Assembly: GCA_031835245.1 (NCBI GenBank)
Contig: JAVKOQ010000057.1
Location: 62,001-126,000, forward strand
Reading direction: 5' to 3'
DNA from: Balamuthia mandrillaris
Lineage: Eukaryota > Discosea > Longamoebia > Balamuthiidae
DNA length: 64,000 bases
Shown: positions 1 through 10,590 of the stretch, piece after piece
How positions within the stretch are numbered: position 1 is the first letter of the stretch
Layout: the number at the start of each line of letters is the position of its first letter
The notes under the pieces: generated by a model
What the model was told of the DNA's origin: nothing
The model's input: the letters and a program-made list of their open reading frames with translations, nothing else
Database searches by the model: none
Program-made: the position numbers and the translations under genes

Positions 1-95
1 AAGAAGAAGAGAAAGAGCAGAGAGAGTCCGAAGAAGAAGAAGAAGAAGAAGAAGGAGAACAAGAAGAAGAAAAATAGAAAGACCAAGGAGAGGAG
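1..95. repeat. GAA-rich purine tract
   Basis: Imperfect (GAA)n purine-rich sequence directly upstream of the first gene. It probably lies in the promoter or 5' leader of the ELMO gene. Nothing else is recognisable here. Confidence 0.7.
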
Positions 96-106
96 ATCAG
101 TACTGA

Positions 107-1017
107 ATGGAGATTCGTCGCAGAAAGGGAACGGGGGCGAGTGGCAGCAGAGCGAGCGTCTCGCCAGCCATCTACGAGGAGCAGCCAGAACGAGAGGCCT
201 TGCTCTCCTCTCACCCCTCTTTCGCAGAAGAAGAGGGAGGCGAGCCTGCCTCCTCTTCTTCTCTCGCTCGAGCGTCCTCCTCTCGCCACCAGCAACAACA
301 ACAGCAGGCCCTTCTGAACGAGGCCAGGTCGGTGGCTCTGGCGGGTTGCTCCTCCTCCTCCGTCGCTCTGGCCAATGTGGTGGCCTACCTTTGGAGGCAG
401 GTCGTGGAGTGCCTGCAGTCATGGGTCTTCTCCTCGATGCCAGGCCTTCCTAGCCAAGCCCCTGAGCTCGATGCTCATCTCCTGTACGCCTCACCTCTTC
501 TCCTTACTCTTCTCTCTCTCTCTCTCTCTCTCTTGTCCTCTGTGTCGTTCTATTTCTCATCTCAACTCAGCTCTCTCCTCGTTTTTTCTTCTTTTACGCG
601 TCTGTACATCTGTGCTTCTCTCTCTTCTCTCTTCTCTGCTCCTATGCTTCTTGATTTCGGCCTTCTTATTCGCTCACGCTGAAACTGTTCTCTTTTTCCT
701 TTGTTCTCCGGACAGTGAATATTTGGACGAGTTCAAAACGAAGATAAAAACGCCATACGATCGTGAGAACGAACAACACGAGGCGCAACTGCTCCTCTTG
801 TGGAAGCACTCCTTTCCCTCCGAAGAATTGGATGACAGGGTGACGCCCCAATGGAAAAAGTTGGGCTTTCAAGGTATTTTATCTTCTGAGCACTTCAAAA
901 GAAAGAATAGAGAGAAATGGAGAACAAAGAAGAAAAGAAGGAGTAAAACTTGAGCATAAAAACGACTCGAGAAGGAGATTGGAGAGGAAGAAAACACAGC
1001 TGCAAACTAAAGCTCGT

Positions 1018-1065
<48 letters not shown>

Positions 1066-1747
1066 CTCTCTCGCAACAGGCAAAGATCCAGCGACAGACT
1101 TCAGAGGAAGTGGTGTCTTTGGTCTCAATAACTTGTTGTACTTTGCAGCAACTTATCCTCCAAGCTTTCGTCGACTGTTGCACGGTCGACACCAAAAAGA
1201 AAAGTACCCATTCGCCATCACTGGAATGAACCTCACCAACCTCCTCTTTGCCATTTTGGGGTTTGGTTTCTTGCCAACTTCCATTCGAACAGACTCTTCT
1301 TCAACTTCCACTTCCTCTTTGAAAGCCCGACGAGCATTTGCTAAATTGTTGCATCAAGCCGCTGCAAGCCAGAACACAGAACAAAACACAGTTGAAGAAG
1401 AACGAGAAAAAGGAAGAGAAAAAAACGTTGGCTGGAGTTTTGATGATGAAGAAAACGAGGAATCTTTCATGAATGATGAGAAAGAAAAAGAGGAGCTACA
1501 AGAACAAGAGAGAATGACTGAAACAAATCAAGCCTTTGAGGAAGTCTACTGCTTGACGTTTTATTGGTTCGATGAACTATGGCAAGCCATGGATGCTCAT
1601 TATATGAGCTTTCCTGCCGTCCTGGAAAGAACGAAACAAAAGGTGGAATGCGAGTTGCCGAAGTACGAAAGGTTGGAGCAGCTCGTTCAACACAACACCC
1701 AGCTGATGATGAATTTCCAGTCTTCCTCAGAGAAGACGAATGAATAA
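107..1747 (+). CDS. ELMO domain-containing protein (ELMOD type)
   Basis: Three exons, 107..483, 716..873 and 1080..1747, join in phase through GT-AG introns and give about 400 residues. Residues 1-125 are a low-complexity Ser/Gln-rich leader with one hydrophobic patch. The ELMO domain follows from about residue 127: EYLDEF, an LLLLW helix, and the family core in which W..LGFQG leads into DP..DFRG.G and GL.NLLYF, ending near the NLLFAILG helix. Known family role: ELMOD proteins act as GTPase-activating proteins for Arf/Arl GTPases, and longer ELMO proteins pair with DOCK GEFs. The catalytic Arg of ELMODs is expected in the DFRGSG segment, which is intact. An acidic Glu/Lys-rich insert (about residues 270-320) separates the core from a C-terminal helix. 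Intron 2 holds a (CT)n tract. Family sure; Arf/Arl specificity inferred. Confidence 0.88.
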
Positions 1748-1755
1748 ATGTACGT

Positions 1756-1793
<38 letters not shown>

Positions 1794-1977
1794 CTCTATC
1801 GTTCTTCTTTTCTAGATGTCTTCTGCTTCAGAATTTCATCACTCTTCTCCTTTCAGCTTTGTCTTTGTTCTCTTTTTCTCACTTATTTCTTCTCATTTTA
1901 CGCTATGTTTCGTCAAGTATTTTATTTGTTATTTGTACTCTCTTTTTTCTTTCTTTCTTCCTCTGTTTGTGTTGCTT

Positions 1978-2947
1978 TTAGTTGCTTTCTCCTTCTTGAG
2001 TCAATACACGAAATAAGAGAGCAGCAAAGCGATCGTATCCGGCTGGCGTCATGTGCAAAGCATCATCCCACAAGTTTTCTTCTCCTCCTTCGCCTTCCTT
2101 TGAATGCTTTTTGCTACCTTGGTACGGCAATTCTTTTTCCAAGTCGAGAAAGAGCCATCTCCCTTCTCCTCCTTCTTCTTGTTGTTGCCTAACTTTGGCT
2201 CTAAGAGCTTCGTTCACTGCTGTCCTCTTTTCGACATACCACTTTTCCTTTATATTTGTTCTTATCAATCAGGACCAAAGCAAACGAATGAAAGAGAACG
2301 AAAGGACACGAAAGAAAGTAAGAAAGAACGCACCGTGAAAGAGGCTTCAGGAATGGTAACGGCAACGGAACGAGCCCCAAACTGGTGCACGATATCATGC
2401 AGCCTGCATATGTCTTGGAAGATATCGTCTGCTGGACGGCTTGAAGAGGTAAGAAGCAAAGTAAGTAAGCTACAACAAGAAGAAAGAGAATGAAGAAAGA
2501 AGGAGCAGGACGGAAGATAGAAGAAAGAAACAGGAGAAGAGAAAGAAGAGAAGGAAGAAGCAGAAGAAGGAAAACGAACCTGCCAAGGTCATTGGTGCCA
2601 CCGAGAATGATAACGTGGGTGTAACGCGGTGCAAGCGGATGGCAATCCCGTCTCTTCTTCAACAGTTTGGGCAACCGCAAAACCATCTCTTGCACAGTCT
2701 CGCCAGATATGCCTGCCTGGTCAATCTTTTTTTTTGTGGAGATAGATTAAAAACAAAGTCATCTCAAATCTCTCTCTTTGCTAACCTGGGTTTCGTGGTT
2801 GGCGGCTGTCAAAAGTTTTTGAAGGTGGTCGCTGTACGGATGAAAGCGACGACCTCCAGCGTAATAGCCTTCCGTCAAAGAGTCACCAAAAGCCAGCATG
2901 TCCAACGATGCCTTCTTCCTCGTCGTCTCTGTTCCGCTGTTGTTCAT
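1978..2947 (-). CDS. GDSL/SGNH-family esterase (isoamyl acetate esterase-like)
   Basis: Four minus-strand exons (2786..2947, 2580..2716, 2334..2439, 1978..2241) splice in phase to a 222-residue protein, about the usual size for the IAH1 group. All SGNH blocks are visible: FGDSLTEGY (nucleophile Ser, near residue 23), a Gly in the AGISGET stretch, GGTNDLG (Asn of the oxyanion hole) and DALHMTPAGYD (Asp-His of the catalytic triad) near the end. Predicted reaction is hydrolysis of small esters. No signal peptide, so probably cytosolic. It is convergent with the ELMO gene; 230 bases separate their stops. The second exon is bounded by intron sequence rich in GAAGAA. Substrate is not predictable from sequence. 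Confidence 0.9.
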
Positions 2948-3113
2948 CTTTTCTCTTCTTACGCTACGCTTTTGTGGTCCTTTGCTTCAATTTTTGAGGC
3001 CAATTGCTGCACAGATGTGTTCATCGTGCAGTCATCGTGGTCATAAACATCACAAAAACTGATCCTTTTGTGCACATCAGAAAGAAAGCAGCAATACAAG
3101 AACGAGTAGTGGA

Positions 3114-4346
3114 ATGGACGTCCTGCCGCTGGAGCTTTGGTGCAACGTGTTTGCCTTCCTGGACACCACCAGCCTCCTGCGTGCCACCCTGGTCTCCCAC
3201 AAATGGCGCGGTGTGGTCTGGCAGGGCGCCACCCACTACAAGATCAACACCGCCTTTTTCGCCAGGCTTCGCGGGGGCGCCTCCAAGCAGAAGGAGGCCC
3301 TCTCCAACGTGCTCCGGTTCCTCTCCACCAACTGCCCTCGCCTTCGCTCCTTGGACCTCTCCAACACCAACATCGTCCTGACCCCAGCCCTTGTGGCGGC
3401 CTTTCCTCCAGGCCTCCGCCACCTGAACCTGGAGCGTTGCACTCAGCTCTATGATGAGAGCCTATGCTGCCTGCCCTCCTCCTTGTGCTCCCTCACTCTG
3501 GACCTCAACGCCCAACTCACCAACAAAGCTTTGAACCATCTGCCCAAGGGCCTAAAGCAGCTGCGTCTCAGCCATTGCTGGCAGCTCAACGACCGTTCCT
3601 TCCTGGAGGTGCATGGCTCCAGTGAAGCAGAAGGAAGCGGGATGCCATCGCGCCCTTTGTGGGACCAGCTGGAACTGTTGGACTTGTCCAGTTGCTGGAA
3701 GTTGAGTGATGCCGCTTTGCAGAAGCTCTCTTCGTTCACCACTCTGAAAACCCTAGACCTCAACAACTGCTCCTTCAGCGACCAAGGCTTGGCCTACCTG
3801 CCTCCTTCCCTCAGGGTCTTGATCCTGGAGCGGTGTGACCAGATGCGAGGGACCGGCTTTCATCTCTTGGGAGAGGGGTTGGAGGAGCTCAACATTTCAT
3901 TTTGTTCAAGGATCGTTGTGGAGGCTTTTGCTGGTTTGCCCAAAAGACTGTTGAAGCTCGAGATGGCAGGTACATATCCTTAGTCTTGTTCTTTCCTTTT
4001 TTCTTTCTCCCGCTCTTCGGTTTTCTTTTCGTTTCTTCAATAACAACAATGAAAAGGGATGGTCTATTTGAAGGACGAACACATGGAAGTGCTTCCTCGC
4101 TCGCTTCAAAGTCTGAACATAGCAGAATGCGTGCATATCACGGATGAAGGTTTGCTCCGGTTACCGCCTACTCTTGTTCGCTTGACCCTCTCCAAGACCA
4201 AAGTCACAGCACAAGGACTGCATCAGTGCGCCTTGCACTTACGAAAGCTGCGAGAGGTCAACATCCAAGGCTGTAAACTCATCAAAGAAGACCACTTGAA
4301 CGAGCTTCGGCACCACTTTGGCGAGAGGATTCGTTTCGCCTTTTAA
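3114..4346 (+). CDS. F-box/leucine-rich-repeat protein
   Basis: Two exons, 3114..3969 and 4057..4346 (GT-AG, phase 1), encode about 381 residues. An F-box opens the protein (MDVLPLELWCNVFAFL, followed by LVSHKWRGVVW), then about ten leucine-rich repeats of the cysteine-containing FBXL kind, with LDLSSCWKLSD and LNLERCTQL as examples. Such proteins are substrate receptors of SCF (Skp1-Cullin-F-box) ubiquitin ligases: the F-box docks on Skp1 and the LRR arc picks the substrate. The first exon is GC-rich compared with the intron and flanks. The ATG at 3114 is the first in frame and is immediately followed by the F-box. Substrate unknown. Confidence 0.9.
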
Positions 4347-4349
4347 GAA

Positions 4350-4357
4350 TGTCGACT
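4350..4357. promoter_or_regulatory. TGTCGACT motif upstream of the next gene
   Basis: Near-copy of the TGTCGACA palindrome that recurs in non-coding gaps of this window. It lies about 56 bases before the likely start at 4413. Confidence 0.35.
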
Positions 4358-4412
4358 AAATCTGTTGCGGCAACAAAAAAACAAAAATAGCAAAAGAAGA
4401 GCGAAGATTTTC

Positions 4413-4751
4413 ATGTTGACCAGAGGCCTCTTGCTTCGTCGCTCCTTCTCAACGGTTCACCATCCCTCCCCTGCCTCCTTGCTTGCGAGGGTGAAGGAGC
4501 TCTCAGCCGGGGTCAACACGGACAAAGACAACTACGTGGACGAGAGCGGGGTGATCTACCTCTCTACCAAAGGTTGGACCGTGGACGATGTCCAGTCCGC
4601 CAGAACGGACCTGATGGACCACTACCACGTCATGAACTGCCACACCTTCAAGCGCATGAGGCTGGAGCCCTTATCCAACGAGAAGCACTCCGAGGTGCGA
4701 AAGATGTATCCTCTGCCGTTTGACGGCTTTCAACAAGAAAACAAAAAATAA
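4413..4751 (+). CDS. Small protein with mitochondrial-type presequence
   Basis: Single-exon frame. I chose the ATG at 4413 over an open stretch from 4365 because it starts a classic presequence: MLTRGLLLRRSFSTVHH, rich in Arg/Leu/Ser, without acids. The mature part of about 95 residues contains DNYVDESGVIYLSTKGW, then VQSARTDLMDHYHV and KMYPLPFDGF. The steady amino-acid composition and absence of low complexity argue for a real gene. I do not recognise the family; a small mitochondrial matrix or ribosome-associated protein is possible but is a guess. The next gene starts 147 bases downstream on the same strand. Confidence 0.6.
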   Translation: MLTRGLLLRRSFSTVHHPSPASLLARVKELSAGVNTDKDNYVDESGVIYLSTKGWTVDDVQSARTDLMDHYHVMNCHTFKRMRLEPLSNEKHSEVRKMYPLPFDGFQQENKK

Positions 4752-4897
4752 TGTGTTGCCACCGGGTGTCGAACCTACGATAATCTTGTCTACACTTTAA
4801 AAAAACAAAATTGTTGCTTACGAGCATCGAACTGGTGCAACGTCTTCGCAGAAAAAAAAATGTGGAAGAAAAATAAAAAGAAATAAAATAAATAAAG

Positions 4898-7000
4898 ATG
4901 AGCCAACAGCAGCAGACGCTGAGACTGAATCCACACCAACCAGGGGGCTCCGTGCAGAGCGCCTCTTCCTTGTTTGACAGCGTGCAGCCGGATGTAAATC
5001 TGCTCAGTCAGCTGGTGGAGATGGGATTTCCTCCAGAAAGGGCCAGAATGGCCTTGCAAGCCGTCCACAACAAGCACCTTGCTGCCGCCATGGACTGGTA
5101 CGTTCTGCTACTTTTTCTTTTTCTTCTTGTTCTTTTCTTCTTCTTGTTGGTATTCGTTCTTGTTCTTGTTCTTGTTCTTCTGCTTGTTCTTCTTCTTCTT
5201 CTTGTTGTTCTTCTTCTTCTTCTTCTTGTTCTTCTTCTTCTTCTTCTTGTTCTTGTTCTTCTTCTTGTTCTTGTTCTTGTTCTTGTTCTTCTTCTTGTTC
5301 TTCTTGTTCTTCTTCTTCTTCTTCTCCTTCTTCTCCTTCTTCTTCTTCTTCTTCTTCTTTCTCTTCTTTCTCTTCAACTTAACGCTACAAAAACCAACTA
5401 CAGGCTTCTTGAGCATCCCCAACAAGAAGAAGAGCAACGGCTGTCGTCAGCACCGGCTTCCACTACAACAAACTCCACGCCAACGACTGCTACTGCCACT
5501 ACCACTTCAACAACTCCTTCACCCGCTTTTGCTGTCACTTCTCACAACAGCCATGCCGTAACCACAAAAGAAGAGCAGGAGAGAAGAGACAGAGAGGAGC
5601 GACAAAGAGCCAAAGAGCTGGAGGCAGCCAAGCTGGAGAAGCAAAGAGCATTGGCAGAGAAGGAGAGAATACGACAAAGAATAGCTGAAATGAAGAAAGA
5701 GCGGCAACAAAAAGTTTGCTTTTGCCTTTCTCCTTTTTTTTCTGTTTTTTGTTTTTAACTGTGATCTCTCCCACAGTATAACCGAAGATCTGCTTCGGAG
5801 ACAAACAATGATACTTCAAGTTCATCAATGGCCCCATCCTCAACTACCACGTCATCGACTACGACCACAACTTCAGCAACAAGAGCTTCTGGCCCAGCAC
5901 TTATTCAAGTTACTGTCTTTTTTATTGTTTTACAAGAAGAAAGAAGTAAAGCAGCAAGAAGCAAGAAGCAAGAAGAAAGTAGAAGAAAACGAAGGAGGAG
6001 TTACTGAAGAAGAAAGTGGAGACTAAAATTGAACTTACTAAGCATTCATCTGACAATACCCACAGATTCGTCTACCCTCAGGAGAGGCACTGCGACATAC
6101 CTTTCAAGCGGAGGATAGCCTGGCATGTGTACAAAGCCTTGTTTGTGAGAGGCTGGGAAAGGATGCCACCGAGTTCACTCTCCTTCAACCTGTACCTAGA
6201 AAGGAATTCACTCAAGAAATGATGAACATGACTCTTGCTGAAGCTGGTATCCTCTTTTCTCTTTTCTCTTTGCTGAGTTTCTTCCTGTAGCTCTTGTTTC
6301 TGCTTACAACGAAAAGATCTTTACTAATTCTGTGCTATTTGTGTTGAAGAGTTGGCGCCACGCGGAGCTTTAACTGTAATGAATGTCGAGTCTCGTGGCG
6401 TTGTACGAGGAGCAGATGAAGATACTGTTGATTACGTACATTCGCTATCCTGCATGTCTTTCCTCTTACTTTATTTTGGTTAACTAAAATCTCTCTTCCG
6501 TTTCAGACGCGACCGCGGTGGTACCACAGAAGAGGCTTTGGGCCTATGGAGTCTGAAGATAGTGAATACACTTCGAGCGACGATGAAGACTATGAAGACG
6601 ACGAAGAGGAAATGAGTTACGAGGTACATTTTGATTTCCAAAGCCACCCTTTTTTCCAGTTTATCTGTTCCCTCTTTGCTTAAGCTTCTTTATTTATTAG
6701 CGTCTGCTAGAACTACAAGAACGAATCGGAAACGTGGCAACAGGAGCCACGCAAGAACAAATCGACAGAATTCCTCTTTCTCAAATGAGTTACTCCAACA
6801 AAGCGCCACCACAAGGACGAGCAAGGGAAGAAGAAGAAAAGCATTGGTGTCCCGTTTGCCAGGCTCCAGTGGAGGAAGGCGAGTGGGCGCGCACGTTGCT
6901 CTGTGGCCATGCCTTTCATCAGCAGTGCATCGATCGGTGGCTGAGCTGCAAGAAGACCTGTCCCACCTGCACCCAACGCATCGACGCCATCCAAGCATGA
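4898..7000 (+). CDS. UBA-coiled coil-UBX protein with C-terminal RING-H2 finger
   Basis: Seven exons (4898..5097, 5404..5713, 5777..5908, 6066..6246, 6350..6435, 6507..6623, 6701..7000) all join in phase, giving about 440 residues. Order: UBA domain (residues 25-70, LVEMGFPPERARMALQA to WLLEHP), Thr/Ser linker, charged coiled coil (RRDREERQRAKELEAAKLEK), UBX domain (QIRLPSGEALRHTF to PRGALTVMN), acidic linker, then RING-H2 (CPVC, CGHAFHQQC, CPTC). UBA binds ubiquitin, UBX binds the AAA ATPase p97/Cdc48, and RING-H2 recruits E2 enzymes. The first three parts match the UBXN1/SAKS1 plan; the RING is extra. No stop or start codon separates UBX from RING, and the exon between carries the acidic linker in phase. 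Intron 1 (306 bases) is mostly TTC/GTT microsatellite. Could in principle be two genes; the phase evidence favours one. Confidence 0.82.
5100..5382 (+). repeat. (CTT/GTT)n microsatellite filling intron 1
   Basis: Interrupted CTT/GTT trinucleotide tract occupying nearly the whole intron of the UBA-UBX-RING gene, pyrimidine-rich on the coding strand. Confidence 0.9.
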
Positions 7001-7263
7001 GAAGAGGCGAGTACTCGCTCTCGATTATGATAATATACGAGCTTCGCCGTTTGTTATTAGGTTGGTTAGAATTCTACACGGCAAGCAATTATGATAATAT
7101 GTAAATACTAATACCGTATGTATGGTCAACATCGTATGCTATGAACATAGTTGCATATCCGTCATGCTTGTCGTTTTTATCATTTTTATCAATTTTGGCA
7201 TGTTTATCATTGTTTGCATTTTTATCATTTTTGTCATTATACGTAAAAGTAACAAAACGAAGT

Positions 7264-9392
7264 ATGTGGCTTCCCGATGAACTGGTGGTGCACGTCCTAT
7301 CGTTTGGCGGTCCTTCCTTCTGGGCAAGAGCGGCTCTGGTTTGCCGTCATTGGAGTTGCGTAGTCAACAACAACCACTCTTACCTCTTTGCCGCAAAGCG
7401 CAATCAAATCGTTGGCGATGGGTTTAACGTGTTTGTGGCCAGCCCCTCTCCACTCATTTACAACAACGACACAACCACTGTAAGCCGTTCCGTTTGGCCG
7501 CACGAGGTGGTGAACGCTTTGGTGGGAAGGATCGTTTTTGCGGGTAGTTCGCACCAAAGGACTTGTCTTTCTTGTCAAACTGTAGAAAAGGTTTTATTTA
7601 TTTTATTTTTAAAGTTTATTTTATTTTATTTTATTTTTATTTTATTTTATTTTATTTACTTAGTTATTGTTTTTTGTTTTGTTTTTATTATTTTATTCTT
7701 CATTCATTCATTTTTTTATTTTATTTATTTGGTTTTTATTGTTTTGCTAAAGAAATAAACACACATTTATAGAAAGAGCGGTTGAACCTGATATATGCAG
7801 AGGCGCAAAGATCCTCCACGCTTTTGCCCGACCTGTTTCTCTTTCGTGGATGGCTGGATGCTCTCATCGTGGTAGAGGTTTCATCTCTCAACAACAACAA
7901 GAACGTTGCCTCTCCCATTTCTTCTTCTCTCATCTCTCTGTTCGAGCTTGGCAGAAAGAATATGGATTTTAATCACTTGGAGACATCGAACGTGAGAACG
8001 AACGATCACGAGAGGACAAAGAGGCGCAACAAATCGAAGAAGAAAAGCAGGCATCATGAGGAAGAAGAAGAAAAGGAACAAGAAGAAAGAGAGCAACGAG
8101 CAGAACGAAAACAAAAGACACCAATTTTGCTTCTTACTGACAACTTTTCTTCCGCTGCTTCCTCTTCATCCTCAGCAACAACAATAACGACTGCTTCTTT
8201 GAAAGAAGTTCTATCGCTGAGCAACAAAGAAGAGAAGGTTTTAGAATTGTTGATTCAACTATTGTTAAAGGAGAACGGTGAAGAAGTTAAGACGACGAGA
8301 ATGGATGTTACGGCTGCCTGAAGCACTATGCCTTAGCATCATGGACACCAATCCTCCTTATACCTCCATCGAGAACTTAAGTGGTGGTTGGTAGCGACCT
8401 TATTCTTTCCTCTTTCTCTTCTTTGTTTCTTTTATTTTCTTTGTTGCCTCTTTTCATCAGTCTTCTTTCTTTCTCGCTGTCTCACCACTAATTGGTAGGA
8501 CTACTTCGAGTGGCTGTTCTCAAAGGCACTTTTGAGAGAGGGGGCGACATTCAAGTACTTCCAGGCCGCATCATTCGCAACAACACAAACCACGAAGAAG
8601 ATGACATGGAAACAGAGAACGAATGTCGTTATGACTACTGCTATCAACCTTACTCAACTCGACTGGCGAATATCTTTGAAGCCAACGAACTAGACCGAAA
8701 CTGCTCGGGAGAACAGTATTCCAGTACCGGCAAAGAAGTGGCCGTGAAAGGAGGATTAGCATTATTCAACACCACACTCGACCCATCCCTTTATAAGAAC
8801 TCTTCTTTCTATTCATTTCAGGTTTGTTGTTTTGCTCTTTGGTTAGTGTTGCGTCTTTTTAAACAAAAAAAAAACGTTAACTGGAAAGCGAGTTGCGTCG
8901 TTGCATGGAACTACTGTCAAAGTGTGGGTAGAGATAGAGGTAGCCTTTTGTTATCTCAACAACATGCTACCACCTGGTCCTTCCGGTACACCTGTTTTGG
9001 TTTGTTGTCATTCTTCTTTCTTCTTGAATCCCCTTGATGTTTTTCTTTCTCTTTCTGCTGTCCTTCTTCATTCTTCTGTTTATCTTATAATAACAAACAA
9101 AAAGCGTATCAGCAACCAGAGGATGAAGCAAGGCGAAAGGATCCTATGCAGAACAGGAGAAACAGCGATGAACATCTCCATCCTTAACATTTGCAACAGC
9201 AAGAATGGCCAAGCGATGACCCTGCGCGGAAAGCCACAAATGCCGCTATGTGCTGCCGTCGATGATCCCATCATGTTCTTTCTTCCTTTCGTTAGGCGAT
9301 TGTCCAACGGTTTGTCGCGCCGTTGGGAACCTGCTGCTATCGGCAAGGTGCTTGCTTCGGGTGTTGTTTGTACGCTTCTTCCAACAACATAA
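7264..9392 (+). CDS. F-box protein with degenerate eIF2-gamma-like body
   Basis: Exons 7264..7590 and about 7773..8383, then 8493..8821, 8889..8999 and 9105..9392. The N-terminus is an F-box (LPDELVVHVLSFGG, then LVCRHWSCVV). The rest follows eIF2-gamma in order: a segment like the G domain but without a P-loop or NKxD (LDALIVVEV, SLISLFELG), then MDTNPPYTSIENLSGG (compare FDVNKPG..V.DLKGG), KGTFERGGDIQVLPG (KGVLKVGQEIEVRPG), TRLANIFEANEL, GLALFNTTLDPSLY (GLIGVGTKIDPTL), and a final barrel with GERILCRTG and ..RRWEPAAIGKV. In phase from 8493 on. Between about 8240 and 8320 the frame changes by one without an obvious intron, so there is either an unseen small intron or a frameshift near 8310. 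It is probably not a working GTPase. A tRNA gene lies 223 bases downstream. Confidence 0.6.
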
Positions 9393-9896
9393 AGAGAGGG
9401 AATAGGATAATCTATTTTTCTCGTTGAAACGGATGTTTTCCAAGGTTATAAGCAAACGTCGAGAAACAAGGAAGGTACGCAGGGCAGCACCCAAATGTTG
9501 TGGTCTGCACGTATCAGCTGCTTGTCCCAAGGCAGTCATTGGCGTTGGTGGAAAAGAACTATAAAATACCGGTAATTTCATGATTGAGCAAAATAAAGAT
9601 GAATTGGGCATCAGTGGGAGTTTAGCTCAGTGGCAGAGCATCTCGTTTACACCGAGAAGGCCGTCGGTTCGAAACCGGCAATTCCCTTAACCTTTTCTTT
9701 TTTTTTCTTCCTTTATTTTTTTTTCTTTGTTTTCGTTCTCTCAGCTTCTGCTTCTTGTGAGATGATCTGTTTGTTTAGTTGTTTTTTGTCTGAAAGGTAA
9801 GCAACGTGCGTCAGCTCCTGCTCTCCGTCTGAATCCCACTCCCCTCACGTTCTTTTGCTTTCTTGGCGTTTCTAGAAAAAAAAAAGGGGCATGGTT
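9393..9896. other. Intergenic gap with tRNA gene
   Basis: Contains tRNA-Val (listed separately) and flanking T-rich sequence. No protein gene is seen on either strand. Confidence 0.6.
9616..9687 (+). tRNA. tRNA-Val (anticodon UAC)
   Basis: A complete cloverleaf can be drawn. The acceptor stem GGGAGTT pairs with AATTCCC. The D arm is GCTC/GAGC. The anticodon stem TCTCG/CGAGA encloses the loop TTTACAC, with anticodon TAC. There is a five-base variable loop, and the T arm GTCGG/CCGGC carries TTCGAAA. No intron. A T-rich stretch, including a run of T, follows within 30 bases as a Pol III terminator. The anticodon UAC reads valine GUA codons. Confidence 0.95.
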
Positions 9897-10534
9897 TCAT
9901 GTTGTTTCCGTCGTTCCTTGCAACCCAAAGAAGCGCTCCGCAGTGGCTGTTGTTTCCTCCGCCACTTTCTCCACCGGCAACTCCATGCACTCTGCCACCT
10001 TTTGCAACACAAACGGAAGCAACGCCGGTTCATTTCTCTTTCTTCCTCCTCCCCCTCCTTTGAAAGATGAGGGCACGTTCCAAGGAAACAAGAATGGGGC
10101 ATCCGTCTCGATCATCAGTCGGTTCAGCGGAATCAGTTTCACCAGTTGTTGCAACTCTTTGCCCCTCCTCTCATCGCAGATCCAGCCGGTGATGCCGATG
10201 TGGAGGTCCATCTCTAAGTAGGCTTCCAGTTCCTCGCGGGTGCCAGTGAAGCAGTGCACGCAACCGCCGCGGGAGAGCTGGTCACGGTACTGGGAGAGGA
10301 TCTCGATGAAGCGGCTGTGGGCTTTGCGCTCGTGGAGGAAGAGCGGTTTGTCCAGCTCGCAGGCCAACTTTACTTGCTCCTCGAACCACTTGCACCCGTT
10401 GTTAGAAAGGTAAGCGAGAGAGAAACAAAACAAGAGTCGAGACCAGATGGGGCAAACAGAAATAGACATGAACGGAGGAGTACCTTCTCTTGAACAGGCT
10501 GTGGACTAAAATTGCGGTCAAAATCCTTGGATGG

Positions 10535-10590
<56 letters not shown>

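Noticed and set aside
4751-4845. Two tRNA T-arm-like stretches (minus strand AGGTTCGAC and AGTTCGATG) with GTTGC/GCAAC arms
   Set aside because: The arms around them do not pair as T stems and no D or anticodon arm can be drawn, so no tRNA is called.
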